37,358 bases of DNA, taken from positions 1-37,358 of the forward strand of contig CALSCP010000437.1 in assembly GCA_943704425.1 (NCBI GenBank). The letters are read 5' to 3'. Position numbers and translations under genes: made by a program. The notes beneath the pieces are model-generated. The model saw only the letters and a program-made list of their open reading frames with translations. It searched no databases and was not told where the DNA came from. The stretch comes from Ministeria vibrans ATCC 50519 (lineage: Eukaryota; Opisthokonta; Filasterea). This document shows, one piece after another, positions 1 to 11,049 of this stretch (positions are counted from its first letter, which is position 1; the number at the start of each line of letters is the position of its first letter).

Positions 1-128
<128 letters not shown>

Positions 129-141
129 TTGCGATGCGTAC

Positions 142-1995
142 CAGTGGCCGGGACGCCACGCCTGAACCACTGCCCCTGTGGCGTTCTTCCACTATTTTAC
201 ACAAGACACAGTGACTCAATAATTAATTTATTTTTGATGTCAAAGGCAAAAACTGAATTACCTGAAGAGACGGACTGTACGTAAGACCGGAAGGAATGCG
301 ATAGGTAAAGGCACCGCCGCCACTGGTCTTGCTGGAGCACCAGTAGCCCTCTGGCGGAGTGAAGCCCTTGCAGCAACCGCCAACGCCCAGCTCAAAATAT
401 TGAAACTCAGTCTAGAGGAGTTGAAACATCCGTGAGGGGAAAATGCCCTCTCGCGTTAATATACCTGCTCAAAACCACGATTGGGAGAGGTCACTTCAAT
501 GTTCTGATCTGGATCAGCGGGAAGGACAGGCTTGAGCCAGGACTGCGCCTTGCTAATCCAGCCGGTGGGGAAGAGATCGCGTTCGGGGTTGGCGTTGGGG
601 TAGCGGGCACGGACAACACGCTCTCCATTGGCGCGCAGGGATGGAATGGTCGTAAGGCCAGCGGGGAGCTGAACTCTAGTGCGGTAGATGTTCTTGAAGG
701 TCCGGTAGCCACTAATGTGACCAGCCTAAGAAGTACATAAAAAAAGCTATAAGACAACACACACCCACACACACCCATGGTTCAGAATTGAAATAAAAAA
801 GTACCTCGGGCGTAGGGGAAAAGACGCGGTCGGTGCGGATGTAGCAGTCGTTGGCGTAGGCACCCTGTTGAGCATCGTGCCACACGTACGACTCGCACGA
901 TGGACGAGAATCGCACAGCGCTTCACAGGCATCCACCGTTGATGTGTGGCCCAGCAGAAAGATTGTCTTGTTCACCTGAGGTCCCGGAACGGAACCCATA
1001 ATGTTGTTTTCGCCAATGAGACGACGAAACCCCGAGCCAGACTGGTTGAAGGGAGCCCAGTTGACCTCAAGAGGGTGTCCACCGCTCACCCAAACATCGT
1101 CGCCATCGTACGACATGATGGTCAGGCCCGAGTCCTCGGTGCCCAGCTCAATGGTGTGAGAGAGATAGTACGTTCCCTTGCGCATGACAATCGAGCGTTT
1201 GGCAACACCCAGTGTGCGCGACATGGTCACGGCGTGCTCGAGCGTCTTCAAGGGCGCCAGTTCCGTCCCGGGGTTGCTATCGTTGCCTGACTCAACATCC
1301 ACAAAGAGTGTCGCATCCGCTCCAGTCTTAATGGCAAACTTTCGCTGAACGTTTTCGGGAATTGGAGCAAGCTTGTGCTCGCGAGCGTACGATGTGTTGC
1401 ACAAGTCAAGCTGCAGTGCATCGTAGACGGCACGCAGTTTGGGCTGAGTCGGCTGAATCTGAAGATCAATCCACAAAAACGTAAAAAAATAAATAAAAAA
1501 GTGGTTAGCTGTTACAATCTATCAAGTATCAAACACTCAAGTCCCAAGAAAAAATCGCGGTTATCATGAAAAAAAAAAAGAAAAAGTGAAACCGGAAAGA
1601 TAAACAAACAAAATGATTAAAACAAAAATGATTACCTTTTGAGCATAGGCGTACGCACCCTTGCGCCAGGCACAGTCAAAGGCCGGGTCGACTCCGCGGG
1701 GCGGAACAGCAGCATAGGGGCTGCTGAGATCGTACAGATCGGGAGCAGTGGTCACCTGCGCACGAAAACAGAAAGAGCGTTTAGGGGTTTGCGCAGAACC
1801 CCAACGGGCCGTTTTCGCGCCTCAAACGCAACAGGATGCACGTTGGTATCAAGTGGGTGGGCCGGGAAGGCGATAATCGGGACGGTTCAGGCGCAATACC
1901 TGTTTGAGTTCATGATACGACTGGAAGTCATGCAGGGCACTCGCGACGGCCACAAGGCACGCAATGGCTAGAGTGCTCCTCATGAGGCGTGTCAT
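142..1995 (-). CDS. Secreted right-handed beta-helix protein with PAN/Apple-like segment (3' end off window)
   Basis: Six exons read in phase on the minus strand: 1900-1995, 1636-1755, 805-1458, 465-725, 262-411 and 142-191, giving about 443 residues before the gene leaves the window. The start MTRLMRSTLAIACLVAVASA is a convincing signal peptide, so the product should enter the secretory pathway. Exon 3 holds a pectin-lyase-like beginning (VDVESGNDSNPGTELAPL, then KTLEHAV), typical of parallel beta-helix proteins. It is followed by a Cys-containing stretch (CEALCDSRPSCESYVW ... CYIRT) that resembles a PAN/Apple insert. The last visible exon reads WKNATGAVVQAWRPGHWY, similar to a conserved stretch in eukaryotic beta-helix proteins. 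An enzymatic role on carbohydrate is possible from the fold, but the substrate and catalytic residues are not visible. All exon phases agree, which supports the model. The family call is moderate; the gene itself is well supported. Confidence 0.8.
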
Positions 1996-2221
1996 TATTG
2001 AGCTTTCGGAACACGAAAATAGCAAAAATATTAACAATTATTAAACAAACAAAATTATTCATAACAGAGTTCAGAAAGACTTCTTTCGCAACTAGAGCAT
2101 TGATACTCGAGAATCTGGAGGAAGCGCAAATTAGTGCAGCGACTTGGTTGGCATTGAAAACGTTTTAGTTTTGCATTAATTTTTTATTCACTCGCTCAAA
2201 AAATGGTTAGAAAAGATATAT

Positions 2222-5200
2222 TTACTGCAGGGCATTGAGGCACTGACGAGCCCCCTCGTCGGTGGTTGCGGCGCTCGTACTGCGCACCCACACCTCAAGT
2301 CCGCCCGCAAGCAGTTTCCCATGGATGAGCACAACACCGCTACAGACAAACAGAGAGAGAAACAAGGTGACAAAGAAAACAAAGTTATAGAGAGAGAGAC
2401 AAAGTGATAGAGAGAGAAACAAAACGAAAAAAGATAAGCTAGGATTCCACAAGGTATTAAAAAGTCGGTGTCATACCCATCAGAGGACTGACCCGCGACA
2501 ATTCCTTCGGTTCCAATGACTTGCACTGGATGAAGATTGATACTTGACAGGCGTGCCATGAAATCCTAGAAATAAAACACGAGAGTGTGAGTCCACGAAA
2601 TTTGGCATTGAATACAGGTCTCAATTCTCCAATTATTTTCTTAGTCCACGAAAAAAAAAAATTACCGTGACTTTCTTGACAGACGAGTTGCGAATGATAC
2701 GCTTGGTCTCGTGGCCAAAAGTGGTCCATTTTGCGCCAAACTGGGGCGTGGTAAGAGTGAGGGGGGAGAAGGCAATGGAGGGAGTAGCGGTGAGGAGGGA
2801 GACGGACGGGGACTGAGCGGAGGCGGGGGTGTCGTAGAGAGACATTATGTCGAGGGAGGCGGCGGGAGCAGCGGAGGCAGAGGCAGTGGTCGTAGCCGTG
2901 GAAAGAGACATAAGGTCGTTGAGATCTCCAAGCGCGTTGGTGGAGGAGGGTGGCGGCGCGCTTGAAGTGGTGGGGGAGGGTGCGCTCATGAGGTCGTCGA
3001 GGCCAAGCAGATCGGTGGCTGCTGAGGCAGCTGGAGCGGCAGCGCTGGAAGCAGAAGGAGGAGTGTAGGAGGAGACGGGTTTCGCGGCAGCCGTAGTAGT
3101 GGTTGCGGAAGCCGTGGCAGTCTTGGAGGGTTGACTCGTCACTCCGCCAAAAAGCATGCTTGCTTGCTCCTTTTTGCGCTTCTCGGCCTCGCTGAGTTCG
3201 CGCACGACTGGTGCTGATGCAGTCGCTGTGACACGGGGCTGTGAGGTGGTGCCGGACGAGGGAGTCGATGAGCTGGCACCGACTGAGGCAAGGGCTGAAG
3301 AGAGCGACAGGTTGTCGCCGGGAGTGGACGTCGCGGTCGCGTCTGTGGCACCCGTGTCAAACATGGAAGAGGGCTGTGTGGGCGTGGCAGGTGTCGCTTG
3401 CTTCTCGGCATAGCCTGCCTTGCCCCACTTGCGCTGACCGCTCACGTTCAGACCAGTGGCAGAAGGTGCGGCGGCGGCGGCGGCGGCGGGCGTCGAAACA
3501 CTTCCAGCGCCGGGTGTTGACGCACCACCAGCACTGGGGGCTGGGAGACCATTGAAAAGACCGGTGGCGGCGGCGGCGGATGCCGAAACACCCGAGCCGG
3601 CGGGAGTTGCAGATCCACTGCCGAAGGACGGGTCCGATTGGCGCATAAAACCGCCGCCAGCCGACACGGCGGGCTGTTGCGGTGTGGGGTACTGGCTAAA
3701 GTTGAGTCCCGACGACTGGGCACCACCGGCGGCACCACCGGCGGCAGTGCCTGTGGCGTCCACGCCCGCTTCGGCATTGCGCTCACGCTTCGACTTGTAG
3801 GCTGGTTTACCTGCGCGCAGCTGAGCGGAGACGTAGCTGTCGAGGAAGGAGATCTCGGAATCGGGTTCGAGGTCTTCGCACGACGAGTCGACGGGCAGCA
3901 TGGCGAGCATGACGCCGTTGGGCTCTTGAGTAAGCTGACGGAACTCAAAAGCACGCTGCTGCAGGTCGACGCTACGTGAGTTGCAGTAGCGCGCGACGGC
4001 AGCCGTAATGCTTTGCGGTAGCTGTGTCGTGTTAGCCTGCGCGACCAGCTTCATGACGGCTGTCAAGATCCAGCCCTGAGTCTCATCTTGCGCACCCAGT
4101 TCGAGCAGCGACAAGAGACGCTCGGCCACATTGAGCGGGTGAGTCTCTTGCCCGAGCACATAGGTGTACTCGCCCAACACCCAACACATGGTCTGCACGC
4201 AAATGTCCGGCAAGCGATGCGACGCACGATCGAGCATGTTAAGGTACGCCTGCACAGCATGTACACGCAGACTGCTGTCGGCAGACTCGTCGTCACTACC
4301 TTCGGCAATGAGCCGCATCAGATTGTGCGCAACCTCGGGGCGCACAAGGTCCCCGCCCAGTTCAAAGATGGCATTCATGGTCGTTATGAACCATTCGTTG
4401 TCGGGTGCGTATCGCTCTGCCAGCTGTGTGATGCGTGCCACAAGGTCCGCGCGCAGGTAGGAGTCCACTGTGGATCGCAAGTAGTTGACCTAAAACGAAT
4501 GCACAGGCAATAAGTGACTCATAAAAAATAAAAAAATAAAAAAACAGAAAATAAGAGTACCATTTTCTCGACGATGAACGTGACGTTGATTGGGTTGGTC
4601 ATCTTGTAGAGCAGTTCGAGTGTCTTTCGCTTAAGTGTGTCATCCTGATCGTCCAGACAGTCGACGACAACCATTTGGTGGTCAGCGGCGTACTTTGGAT
4701 CCACCTAATGTAGTTCGAAAGACGTACAATTTGCTTTGAGTGAGAAGGACGATTCTTGATATATTTTTATATTTTTAAGGCCGACCTGCACAATCTGAGT
4801 GAGTGCAGTAATACCCAAATAGCGCAAGTTGTTGTTGCCAGAGGAGAGGAAACGGGCAATGCTCTTCGCAGCGAGTTCGATGCAGCGGGTGTTGGGGTAG
4901 ACGGTGGCAATGGTGCGAACACACTCGTTGATGACAGCATAGCCAGCGTGTGTACCCGACTCGGCGCGACGCAACGTGTCCGCAAGCACATCGTACATTC
5001 CCCTAAAAATGAAATCTGATAAGTATATAGAAAAAGAGAAAAAAAGGGAAAAAAAAGAGAGAAAGAGAGAACAAATAGAGAGAGAAAGAAAGAACAAATG
5101 GAGAGAGAGAGCAAGAAACAAAGTGATAGAGAGAGAGAGAGAGGAAGGAAAGTATATTTCCCATCCTGTCGAATGGATTGCCAGAGAACAATGATAATGA

Positions 5201-6551
5201 CTTACGCTGATGTCTTCTGGTCATCAAGCCCTAGGTTGGCAAGAACCTTGAGACACTTGATCTGGATCCAGGGCGCAGGTACCCCGTGGTACTCATACTC
5301 GCGCGACAATCGGTGTTCAATCACCTATTAGAGTAAATAAATAACAATTATTAGTAGTAGTATTGGGAGAGACGCTTGTGAGAGAAGCACAACAAAATAG
5401 GGGGGTTTGTACCTGTTTGAGAATGTTGGTAAAGGCCGATGTGAGGTCCTTGTACTTGGCCGCATTGTCTTTGGCCGTCAGTGACACGTAGACAGTCAAT
5501 GCCGCACTCATGACAGACGGATCGGGGTCGCACAGTGCCTATCACAAAAAAGAAAGAGAGACAGACAGACAGTGAGACAGAGAGACAGTGAGACAGAGAA
5601 AGGAGAGAGAGAGAAACAATGTGTAGAAAGAAAGTGATAGAAAGAAAGTGATAGAAACAATGTGTAGAAACAATGTGTAGAAACAAAGTGATAGAAACAG
5701 TGTAGAAACAAAGTCATAGAAACAAAGTCATAGAAACAAAGAGATAGAAACAGTGTAGAAACAATGCGTAGAAACAAAGTCATAGAAACAATGTGTAGAA
5801 ACAAGGTAATAGAAACAATGTGATAGAAACAAAGTAATACAAACAAAGTGATGGATACCAATGAGACATGACACAAAGACTGAAAGATCAAATTTCTGCA
5901 TGTTCTACTGTACCTTTCGGAAAAGAGGATTGTAGTTTGTGATTGAGAGGGGGTCCAGTTCAACAAACTTGAACAGCGCCATGACAGCCTAGAAAAAAAC
6001 AAAAAAAAAACGAAAAAAGGGTATAATATAAGAAAGGAACAAACCTCTCAAAAATGTACCTTCTTTCTGACGAGTGGCTTAGAATGGGCGAGTTTCTCCT
6101 CGACAAGGGAGGCGACGGCGGGCATCATTTCGGCGTTGATGAGCTTGCAGGTGACAGTGAGGGCGGCGCACACGGCGAGCATGTTGGACGACTTGATGTC
6201 GCGCTGGAGCGTATTGATCAGCAGCATCAGAAAGTTGTGTTCGGGCGTGAGGAAGAGCGACGACGCAAGATACCCCATCCGCTTCTCGGTGATGTTGGTC
6301 GACTACGCGCGGAGGCGGGAGGCGGTTAGAAGGCCGAGGAGAGGCACAGACGAACGGGAAAAAAACCCCAGAAAGAAAAAAAAAAATGGTGTTTTGTACC
6401 TGAGACATTTTGATGGCGTGAATGTAGCCAAAGCTGGCGTCGACGCCAAGCATCTCGCAGTAGATGAGCCGCACAAGGTACTCCTTCATCTGCTTCGGGG
6501 AAATGTCCGCCTCTTTGAGCTTTTCCTGTGGAACAGAAGAGAAGAGAGGAG

Positions 6552-6584
<33 letters not shown>

Positions 6585-6873
6585 AGGAGAGAGAGAGAGG
6601 TTTATGAAAATAATACAAAATCCAAAAACATACTTGTAAGATACGACCCTCTGCCGCAATGATGCGGTCCTCTTCATGCTTGGTTTTGGCCTCGCCAATG
6701 AGACTAGAGAACGGCGGCGCAAGAGAAGACAGAGACAGAGAGAAAGAGAGAGAGAGTATGAGAGAGAGAGAGAGTGTTGTGACAGAATTGAAAGAGAGAG
6801 AAAGCTACCGAATCAATTCTAAGAATTGTTTGCTTGCGTTTGGCACGGTCGTTCCCGTCACCAGTGAGGCCAT
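2222..6873 (-). CDS. AP4E1: AP-4 adaptor complex subunit epsilon
   Basis: Large subunit of the AP-4 coat adaptor, which sorts cargo at the trans-Golgi network. Twelve phase-consistent exons: 6809-6873, 6634-6703, 6400-6525, 6060-6302, 5914-5988, 5413-5538, 5206-5324, 4786-5002, 4561-4704, 2666-4489, 2477-2565 and 2222-2339, giving 1071 residues. Diagnostic stretches are IGEAKTKHEEDRI near the N terminus, YCEMLGVDASFGYIHAIKM, MTNPINVTFIVEKM, YAPDNEWFITTMNAIFELGG and LPVDSSCEDL, all close to AP-4 epsilon rather than gamma or alpha adaptins. Residues 1 to about 600 form the adaptin helical trunk. About 630-970 is a low-complexity Ala/Ser/Thr/Pro hinge. The last ~90 residues (FGAKWTTFG ... GLEVWVRSTSAATTDEG) match the C-terminal platform of the epsilon ear. 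The beta-sandwich part of the ear seems to be missing. The hinge contains LLGLD, a clathrin-box-like motif. A poly-A signal (AATAAA on the minus strand) lies near 2182-2187. Confidence 0.95.
2351..2425. repeat. Intronic GA-rich repeat with GACAAAGTGATAGAG motif
   Basis: In the last intron of AP-4 epsilon, three degenerate copies of a (G)AAACAAAGTGATAGAGAG-like word are embedded in GA dinucleotides (2359-2372, 2375-2394, 2397-2414). The same word recurs in introns of other genes in this window. On the sense strand it reads CTCTATCACTTTGTTTCTCT-like and may help supply the polypyrimidine tract. Confidence 0.8.
2996..3010 (-). other. Clathrin-box-like LLGLD motif in the AP-4 epsilon hinge
   Basis: Five codons read LLGLD inside TDLLGLDDLMS of the disordered hinge. 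This fits the clathrin-box consensus L-hydrophobic-x-hydrophobic-D/E found in AP-1 and AP-2 hinges. A related LGDLNDLMSL segment lies further along. Binding is inferred from the motif only. Confidence 0.55.
5600..5860. repeat. Minisatellite of GATAGAAACAAAGT-type units in AP-4 intron 5
   Basis: About 20 imperfect units alternating AGAAACAAAGTGAT, AGAAACAATGTGT and AGAAACAGTGT fill most of the intron between 5539 and 5913. The unit is the same word found singly in other introns of the window. No spacers of equal length and no protein-coding content were seen. Confidence 0.9.
6551..6580. repeat. Poly(A)/poly(T) tract in AP-4 intron 2
   Basis: Run of about 27 A residues on the plus strand (a T tract on the sense strand) just upstream of the exon 3 acceptor, likely part of the polypyrimidine tract. 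Confidence 0.85.
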
Positions 6874-7169
6874 TTTGTATTGAAGAATGAAAATAATAAT
6901 AATAATAATTCAATTTTTGAATTTTATTTATTATTGTTTTCAATTGTTATCGCTCAAAGCCACTTTCTAAGCTACAAAAGGTTCAAAAGCGTTGAGAAGG
7001 AGCGAAGACACTCAAGACAGGTTGGATAGCGGCCAGACAAGTAAGTAAGTAACGCGACTAAATTTACGCGATAGGCACCAGACACATTTATTTGATGACT
7101 AAATTTTTGTGACTGAAACTATCCACACACTCACACTTGCTTTACAGACGAACATCGCTTTTCATTGAT

Positions 7170-7537
7170 TTACTGTGCGCCCTCAAAGACCTTGGTGGTG
7201 ATGCCATCCCTCTGGGTGAGGCGGTTGAGGGCATCGTCGCTCTCGCTAATGCCACGGACGAAGCCGCTGATAACATAGGGGGTGTTGGTACCGGTGTAGC
7301 GGCCCTGCTCGTCGACGTTGCCGACGTTGATCTGCACCGACGCCTTGTCGCGGGCACCAATGATGCGGCCCGAAGCGGAGCTACAGACAACAGCAAATCT
7401 CGTTCAGACATGACATGTAACGTAACATACAATTATTATAATGTAATATTATAACGATAAGTAAAAAGACGGCTTTCATTTCCTTACCATCGTCGGGGAA
7501 TGTAGACGTCAACAACCTCACCAGCGTCGTTCTGCAT
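7170..7537 (-). CDS. RPS21: 40S ribosomal protein eS21
   Basis: Small-subunit ribosomal protein found only in eukaryotes. Two exons, 7488-7537 and 7170-7380, give 86 residues, matching the usual 83-87. The N terminus MQNDAGEVVDVYIPRRC is the classic eS21 start. The junction codon (TG|C) restores the conserved Cys of PRRCSAS, followed by GRIIGARDKASVQINV and the C-terminal SESDDALNRLTQRDGI. A pyrimidine-rich CAG acceptor sits 9 bases upstream of the ATG (7547-7549 on the minus strand), suggesting an intron in the 5' leader, common in ribosomal protein genes. Intron 1 is about 107 nt. Confidence 0.97.
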
Positions 7538-7546
7538 AACTGATGT

Positions 7547-8376
7547 CTGAGAGGAGAGAAGAGAGAAAAAAAAGAGAAGACAAAAAGGTTTTAGTGTTGG
7601 CAAAAATTGGTCGTGTTTTTGCTGAAGAGAGAGTGGACTCTCAAGTACGAGTCATTATCGACAGTAATTGAGAGCAGAAACGGGCAAAACGCAAAACAAG
7701 AGAGAAACGACCAAAAAAAAAAAAAAAAAACGAAAAACGAAAAATTGAAGAAAATGTGTCATTTAACGAGAGTATTTTCCTGGCGAGCGGCCGAGAGCTA
7801 GGGGACGTGAGCCCAGAGGGAAGTCGAGAAGACGACGAGGAGAGGCGGAAAGAGTCGACGCATGTCTACTTTTTTTGACGGCAAACCCTACTCGCGCTCT
7901 CCGGCCTTTCCCGGTGTCTACTGCAGTCGTCACGGAGAGTGCATGCGTGCTGACAGCGAGAGACGCGAGGAGGCGAGCCAATTCAACGCGGGAACGTGTG
8001 TAGGAACGAGAGAAAGGGAACACAGTAACAAAAAAAAAAAAAAAAAAAAAAAAAAGAAGAAGACTATGGCAAACGCTCCATAGACAGCGGCGCACGTCGA
8101 CCAAGGGTGCACATGATCATCATACACGCACACGAAAGAGAGGAGGGAAGGGGAGGAGAGGTAGAGGGAGAAAGAGAAGGAGAAGATGCAGTTGCTCTCC
8201 TTTTCATCGGACGCAGGACCCCACTCGGTAGTGATCAGAGTCCCTAGAAGTAGGAACATGGCATACCTTGGAGAGCGATAAAAAAAAGAGACTCAACGAT
8301 AATTAGATGAAACAACAGATCAGTCAAAACTCAAGATCCCTTTTTCTTTTCTCTACCTGATCCACTCTCATTCATT
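7547..8376. promoter_or_regulatory. Shared upstream region of eS21 (-) and ECHDC3-like gene (+), with possible eS21 leader intron
   Basis: No coding exon was recognised in this 830-bp stretch. On the minus strand a good donor (CTCCAAG then GTATGCC, exon end near 8267) could pair with the CAG acceptor just before the eS21 ATG, giving a ~720-nt leader intron and placing the eS21 transcription start near 8270-8330, head to head with the crotonase gene that starts at 8377. The interior has A-runs at 7714-7730 and 8030-8055 and GA-rich tracts. The leader exon is inference. Confidence 0.4.
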
Positions 8377-9307
8377 ATGATCAGCACTGCTCTTGTAGGA
8401 AGAACATCGTCTGTGCTTCGTATCACGTTGACCAACGCACGCAAGAGAAATGTTCTCTCCAAAGCCGTTTTGACCGAGTTGAATGGAGTGTTGACGAATC
8501 CGCCAGAAACTGCGCGCGCTATCGTCATTGCGTCCGACGGACCAGTGTTCTCGTCGGGACACGACTTGAAGGAGCTTTTGAATGGCGATCAGAGTGAGCG
8601 AATTGATATTTTCAGTCTGTGTCTTGAAGGTACAATACAAATTCATGTACATCAATCGATCTCTGAGTTGCTATTTTCTCAAGTCATGATGCGACTCCGC
8701 CACCATTCTCTGCCGACTCTCGCTCAAGTGGAAGGCCATGCCTTTGCCGCAGGACTGCAACTTGTATCCGCGTGTGATATGGCGATTGCGGCGGACACGG
8801 GAGTCACCTTTGCGACACCAGGTGTCAAAGTGGGCCTTTTCTGTCACACGCCTGCCGTCGAACTGGGACTCAACAGTACGCATCAGATTTATATTTTGAA
8901 AGTAACACTGTCTCTTTATACTCCCTTCTCCCTTCTGTTTTGCCTCTCAAGTCCCTCGCAAAGCGCTCAATGAGATGCTACTGACAGGCAAAGCAATCGG
9001 TGCGGAACGTGCACTCCAAATTGGACTCATCAATCGGATTGCGTCCGACTGTGCCAGCGAAACACTCGCATTGGCCGACGATATTATCGAAGGGTCGTCG
9101 CGTGAGGTGTTAGAATCAGGAAAGACAGTCTTAGCAGAGCAGGTAAACTTTCAAGTCAAAAGAGTCAACTTACAGTATGGTGTTCGTTTTCAGTTGCACG
9201 AAAGCGATCCGATTAAGGCATATGAAATAGCCGCGTGTGCAATGGTGGAGGGTCTGGCGAGCGAACACGCAATATTGGGAATCGAGAAGTTTTTCAAAAA
9301 GACGTAA
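8377..9307 (+). CDS. ECHDC3: Enoyl-CoA hydratase/isomerase-family protein, ECHDC3-like
   Basis: Crotonase-fold protein, 249 residues from exons 8377-8629, 8684-8875, 8952-9142 and 9194-9307, all in phase. The stretches SSGHDLKELL, GHAFAAGLQLVSACDMAIA, FATPGVKVGLFCHTPAVEL and IPRKALNEMLLTGKAI match the ECHDC3 subgroup. In mitochondrial crotonase the two catalytic glutamates lie in GGGCELAMMCD and in the later GTIPGAGG loop. Here the first is Gln (AAGLQLVSACD) and the second loop is VGLFCHTPAV with no Glu, so ordinary hydratase activity is doubtful, as in ECHDC3 elsewhere. The N terminus MISTALVGRTSSVLRITLTNARKR is short, and a mitochondrial presequence is not obvious. It is convergent with the PRELI gene (73 bp between stop codons). 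Confidence 0.92.
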
Positions 9308-9380
9308 ACACAAAGACTGTTTTGAAATGAAAAAAAGGGGGGACAAGGAACTGTACACAGCTTTAGAGAAGAAAAAAAAG

Positions 9381-10639
9381 TTACGCGAATTGCTTTGGGT
9401 TGATCTTGCGGGTTCGTTGGAGAAGACCCGCGTGTTCTTCACGAATGACTTTGCAGACATTGCGAAGGGCCTCATGAGCCTACACACAGTGAAAAGAGAC
9501 AATAGAGAGACGAGTAAGTGGGAATAGAAAAAAGACTCTGATCGAGTGAGAGAGAGTGGACTTGCAAGAGTCACAAAATGAGTGAGTGAGTAAGACTAGG
9601 CGAGACACTGATTTGTGTGTGAGAGGGTCAGACTGATTGAGTCGGTCAATGAGTGAATTCAGTAGGTGAGTGAGGGTGTGAGAAACACTGATTGATGTGA
9701 AAGACATCGCCACATCGAGATTTGTTCGTTCGTACCTTTAGTGCATTTTTTCTAAATCGGTTAATGCCAAAGTCTTCAAGACGCGATCGCCATCCCCAGA
9801 CGGAAGACGTCACCCGAGCATCAATATGACACACAGTCCTAACCAAACAATCAGTGGCAGAACATTCCATTGTTTCTGTGCATACTCTGTCTCAGACTGT
9901 TCGTAGACACAGCGCTCTTCCACCACCATAAAGCTGCGCAGGGTGATGTTACGCGTGAAGGTACGCATGGTTTGCTTCTCAGGGTCGACAACACTGTCCT
10001 CCACAATGAACGAGCGGGTGTTGCGAACAAGCTGCGGCACAAAAAGAGACATCGACTGCACTGAGGTGGTGTGTGTGTGTGTGCTGACCACTTGACTTCG
10101 CCCGTACCATTTCACCCCAAGCCGGCTTTCCATTGGTCTTCACAAGTAATCTTCTGGTATGCAAAAAGCCGGTCTCCGGGTCCACATAACGATCAATCAC
10201 GTCTGCGTTCAACTGTAAGAGCGGAAGAGAGAGAGAGAAAGTGGCGGTTGAGGCGGTGTGAGCACACGACACGAAAAATGTCAAATCCCAGCAGTGTTTG
10301 CATAATGGCGCATGCGTTGCTGTCGGACGGGTCCCTTGATCAGACTATGGGGATGGCCGGGAGCAACGTGGGGGCGGACAAAAGAGCGGTACGCAAAACA
10401 TTTGGAGGAAAGTCACAGAAAAAAAAAACTCCCCATCCAAAACCACGCGGAAAGAGAGGAGCACCAGCGAGCCGGGCACGTTACACAGATAAGCAACACT
10501 CGGGTGGTCACAGCCAGTGGCAAGGGTGTCTTACAACGTGGCGCGTTAAAGGTGAGTCAAGTCCGTATTTTCTCCAGAAAGCGAGTGTGACGACGGCAAA
10601 CGAGTCGGGAAACGACATGTGTTGTGTTAGAAGACGCAT
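9381..10639 (-). CDS. PRELI/MSF1-domain lipid-transfer protein (SLMO/Ups type)
   Basis: Mitochondrial intermembrane-space phospholipid carrier family (with TRIAP1-type partners, PRELI proteins move phosphatidic acid or phosphatidylserine). Five phase-consistent exons: 10535-10639, 10108-10212, 9886-10031, 9736-9838 and 9381-9470, giving 182 residues, close to the ~194 of SLMO2. The start chosen is MRLLTQHMSFPDSFAVV, followed by VTLAFWRKYG (family VTxAFWRKYP). Later matches are VIDRYVDPETGFLHTRRLL, FIVEDSVVDPEKQTMRTFTRN, MVVEERCVYEQ and RVTSSVWGWRSRLEDFGINRF. The intron between exons 3 and 4 is only 47 nt and its junction codon GA|G restores the frame. Upstream, another open stretch at 10782-10870 on the same strand was not needed and may be leader. 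Confidence 0.9.
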
Positions 10640-11041
10640 GTTGAGATTCTATATGTATAAAGTGAGGCAGGCAAACAATAATAATTTACAATATGTTATA
10701 ACTCATCTTGTCCAAGTCACACAAGCGCGAACATTTTCATTTGTGATCTTCTGAAAAAACGAACTCACCGGGTGATCGGCCGCGATGTAGACCTGGAAAA
10801 TGGCGTAGACATGTTGAACTGTTGATATATCATGAAGCGGTAGATACCCAGACGATCGAATAAAGGCTGGATATTTCAAAAAAAAAAAACAGAAAATTCC
10901 ATGACTCCACTCTTCATTTTGCTACGCCTTTCCACTGTTGAAAGAATGTCATGGTTATATCAGAGTAAATGACAAGAGACGTGCGGTAATAAAATCGAAA
11001 ATGATGTTATATACCACTTTAGCGATAAAATTCGGCACTTT
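10640..11041. other. Intergenic spacer between PRELI gene and tRNA gene
   Basis: Upstream of both flanking genes. It holds an AT-rich stretch and the TATA-like element used below for the tRNA gene. A minus-strand reading frame at 10770-10870 lacks similarity I recognise. Nothing else supported. Confidence 0.4.
11007..11015 (+). promoter_or_regulatory. TATA-like element upstream of permuted tRNA-Lys
   Basis: TTATATACC lies about 36-44 nt upstream of the first tRNA base at 11050. Upstream TATA-like boxes accompany permuted tRNA genes in other organisms. Assignment is by position only. Confidence 0.45.
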
Positions 11042-11049
11042 GAGTTGAA

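Noticed and set aside
5600-5860. Regular repeats resembling an array such as CRISPR
   Set aside because: Units are contiguous and degenerate with no unique spacers, inside an intron of a eukaryotic gene.
7381-7487. Possible C/D-box snoRNA in the eS21 intron (minus strand ATGAAAG ... CTGA)
   Set aside because: The C box is poor and no terminal stem or guide-length spacing could be shown.
10071-10754. 227-codon plus-strand open frame
   Set aside because: Antisense to the PRELI exons 10108-10212 and 10535-10639, starts in a GT repeat and has no recognisable domain; the minus-strand gene explains the conservation.
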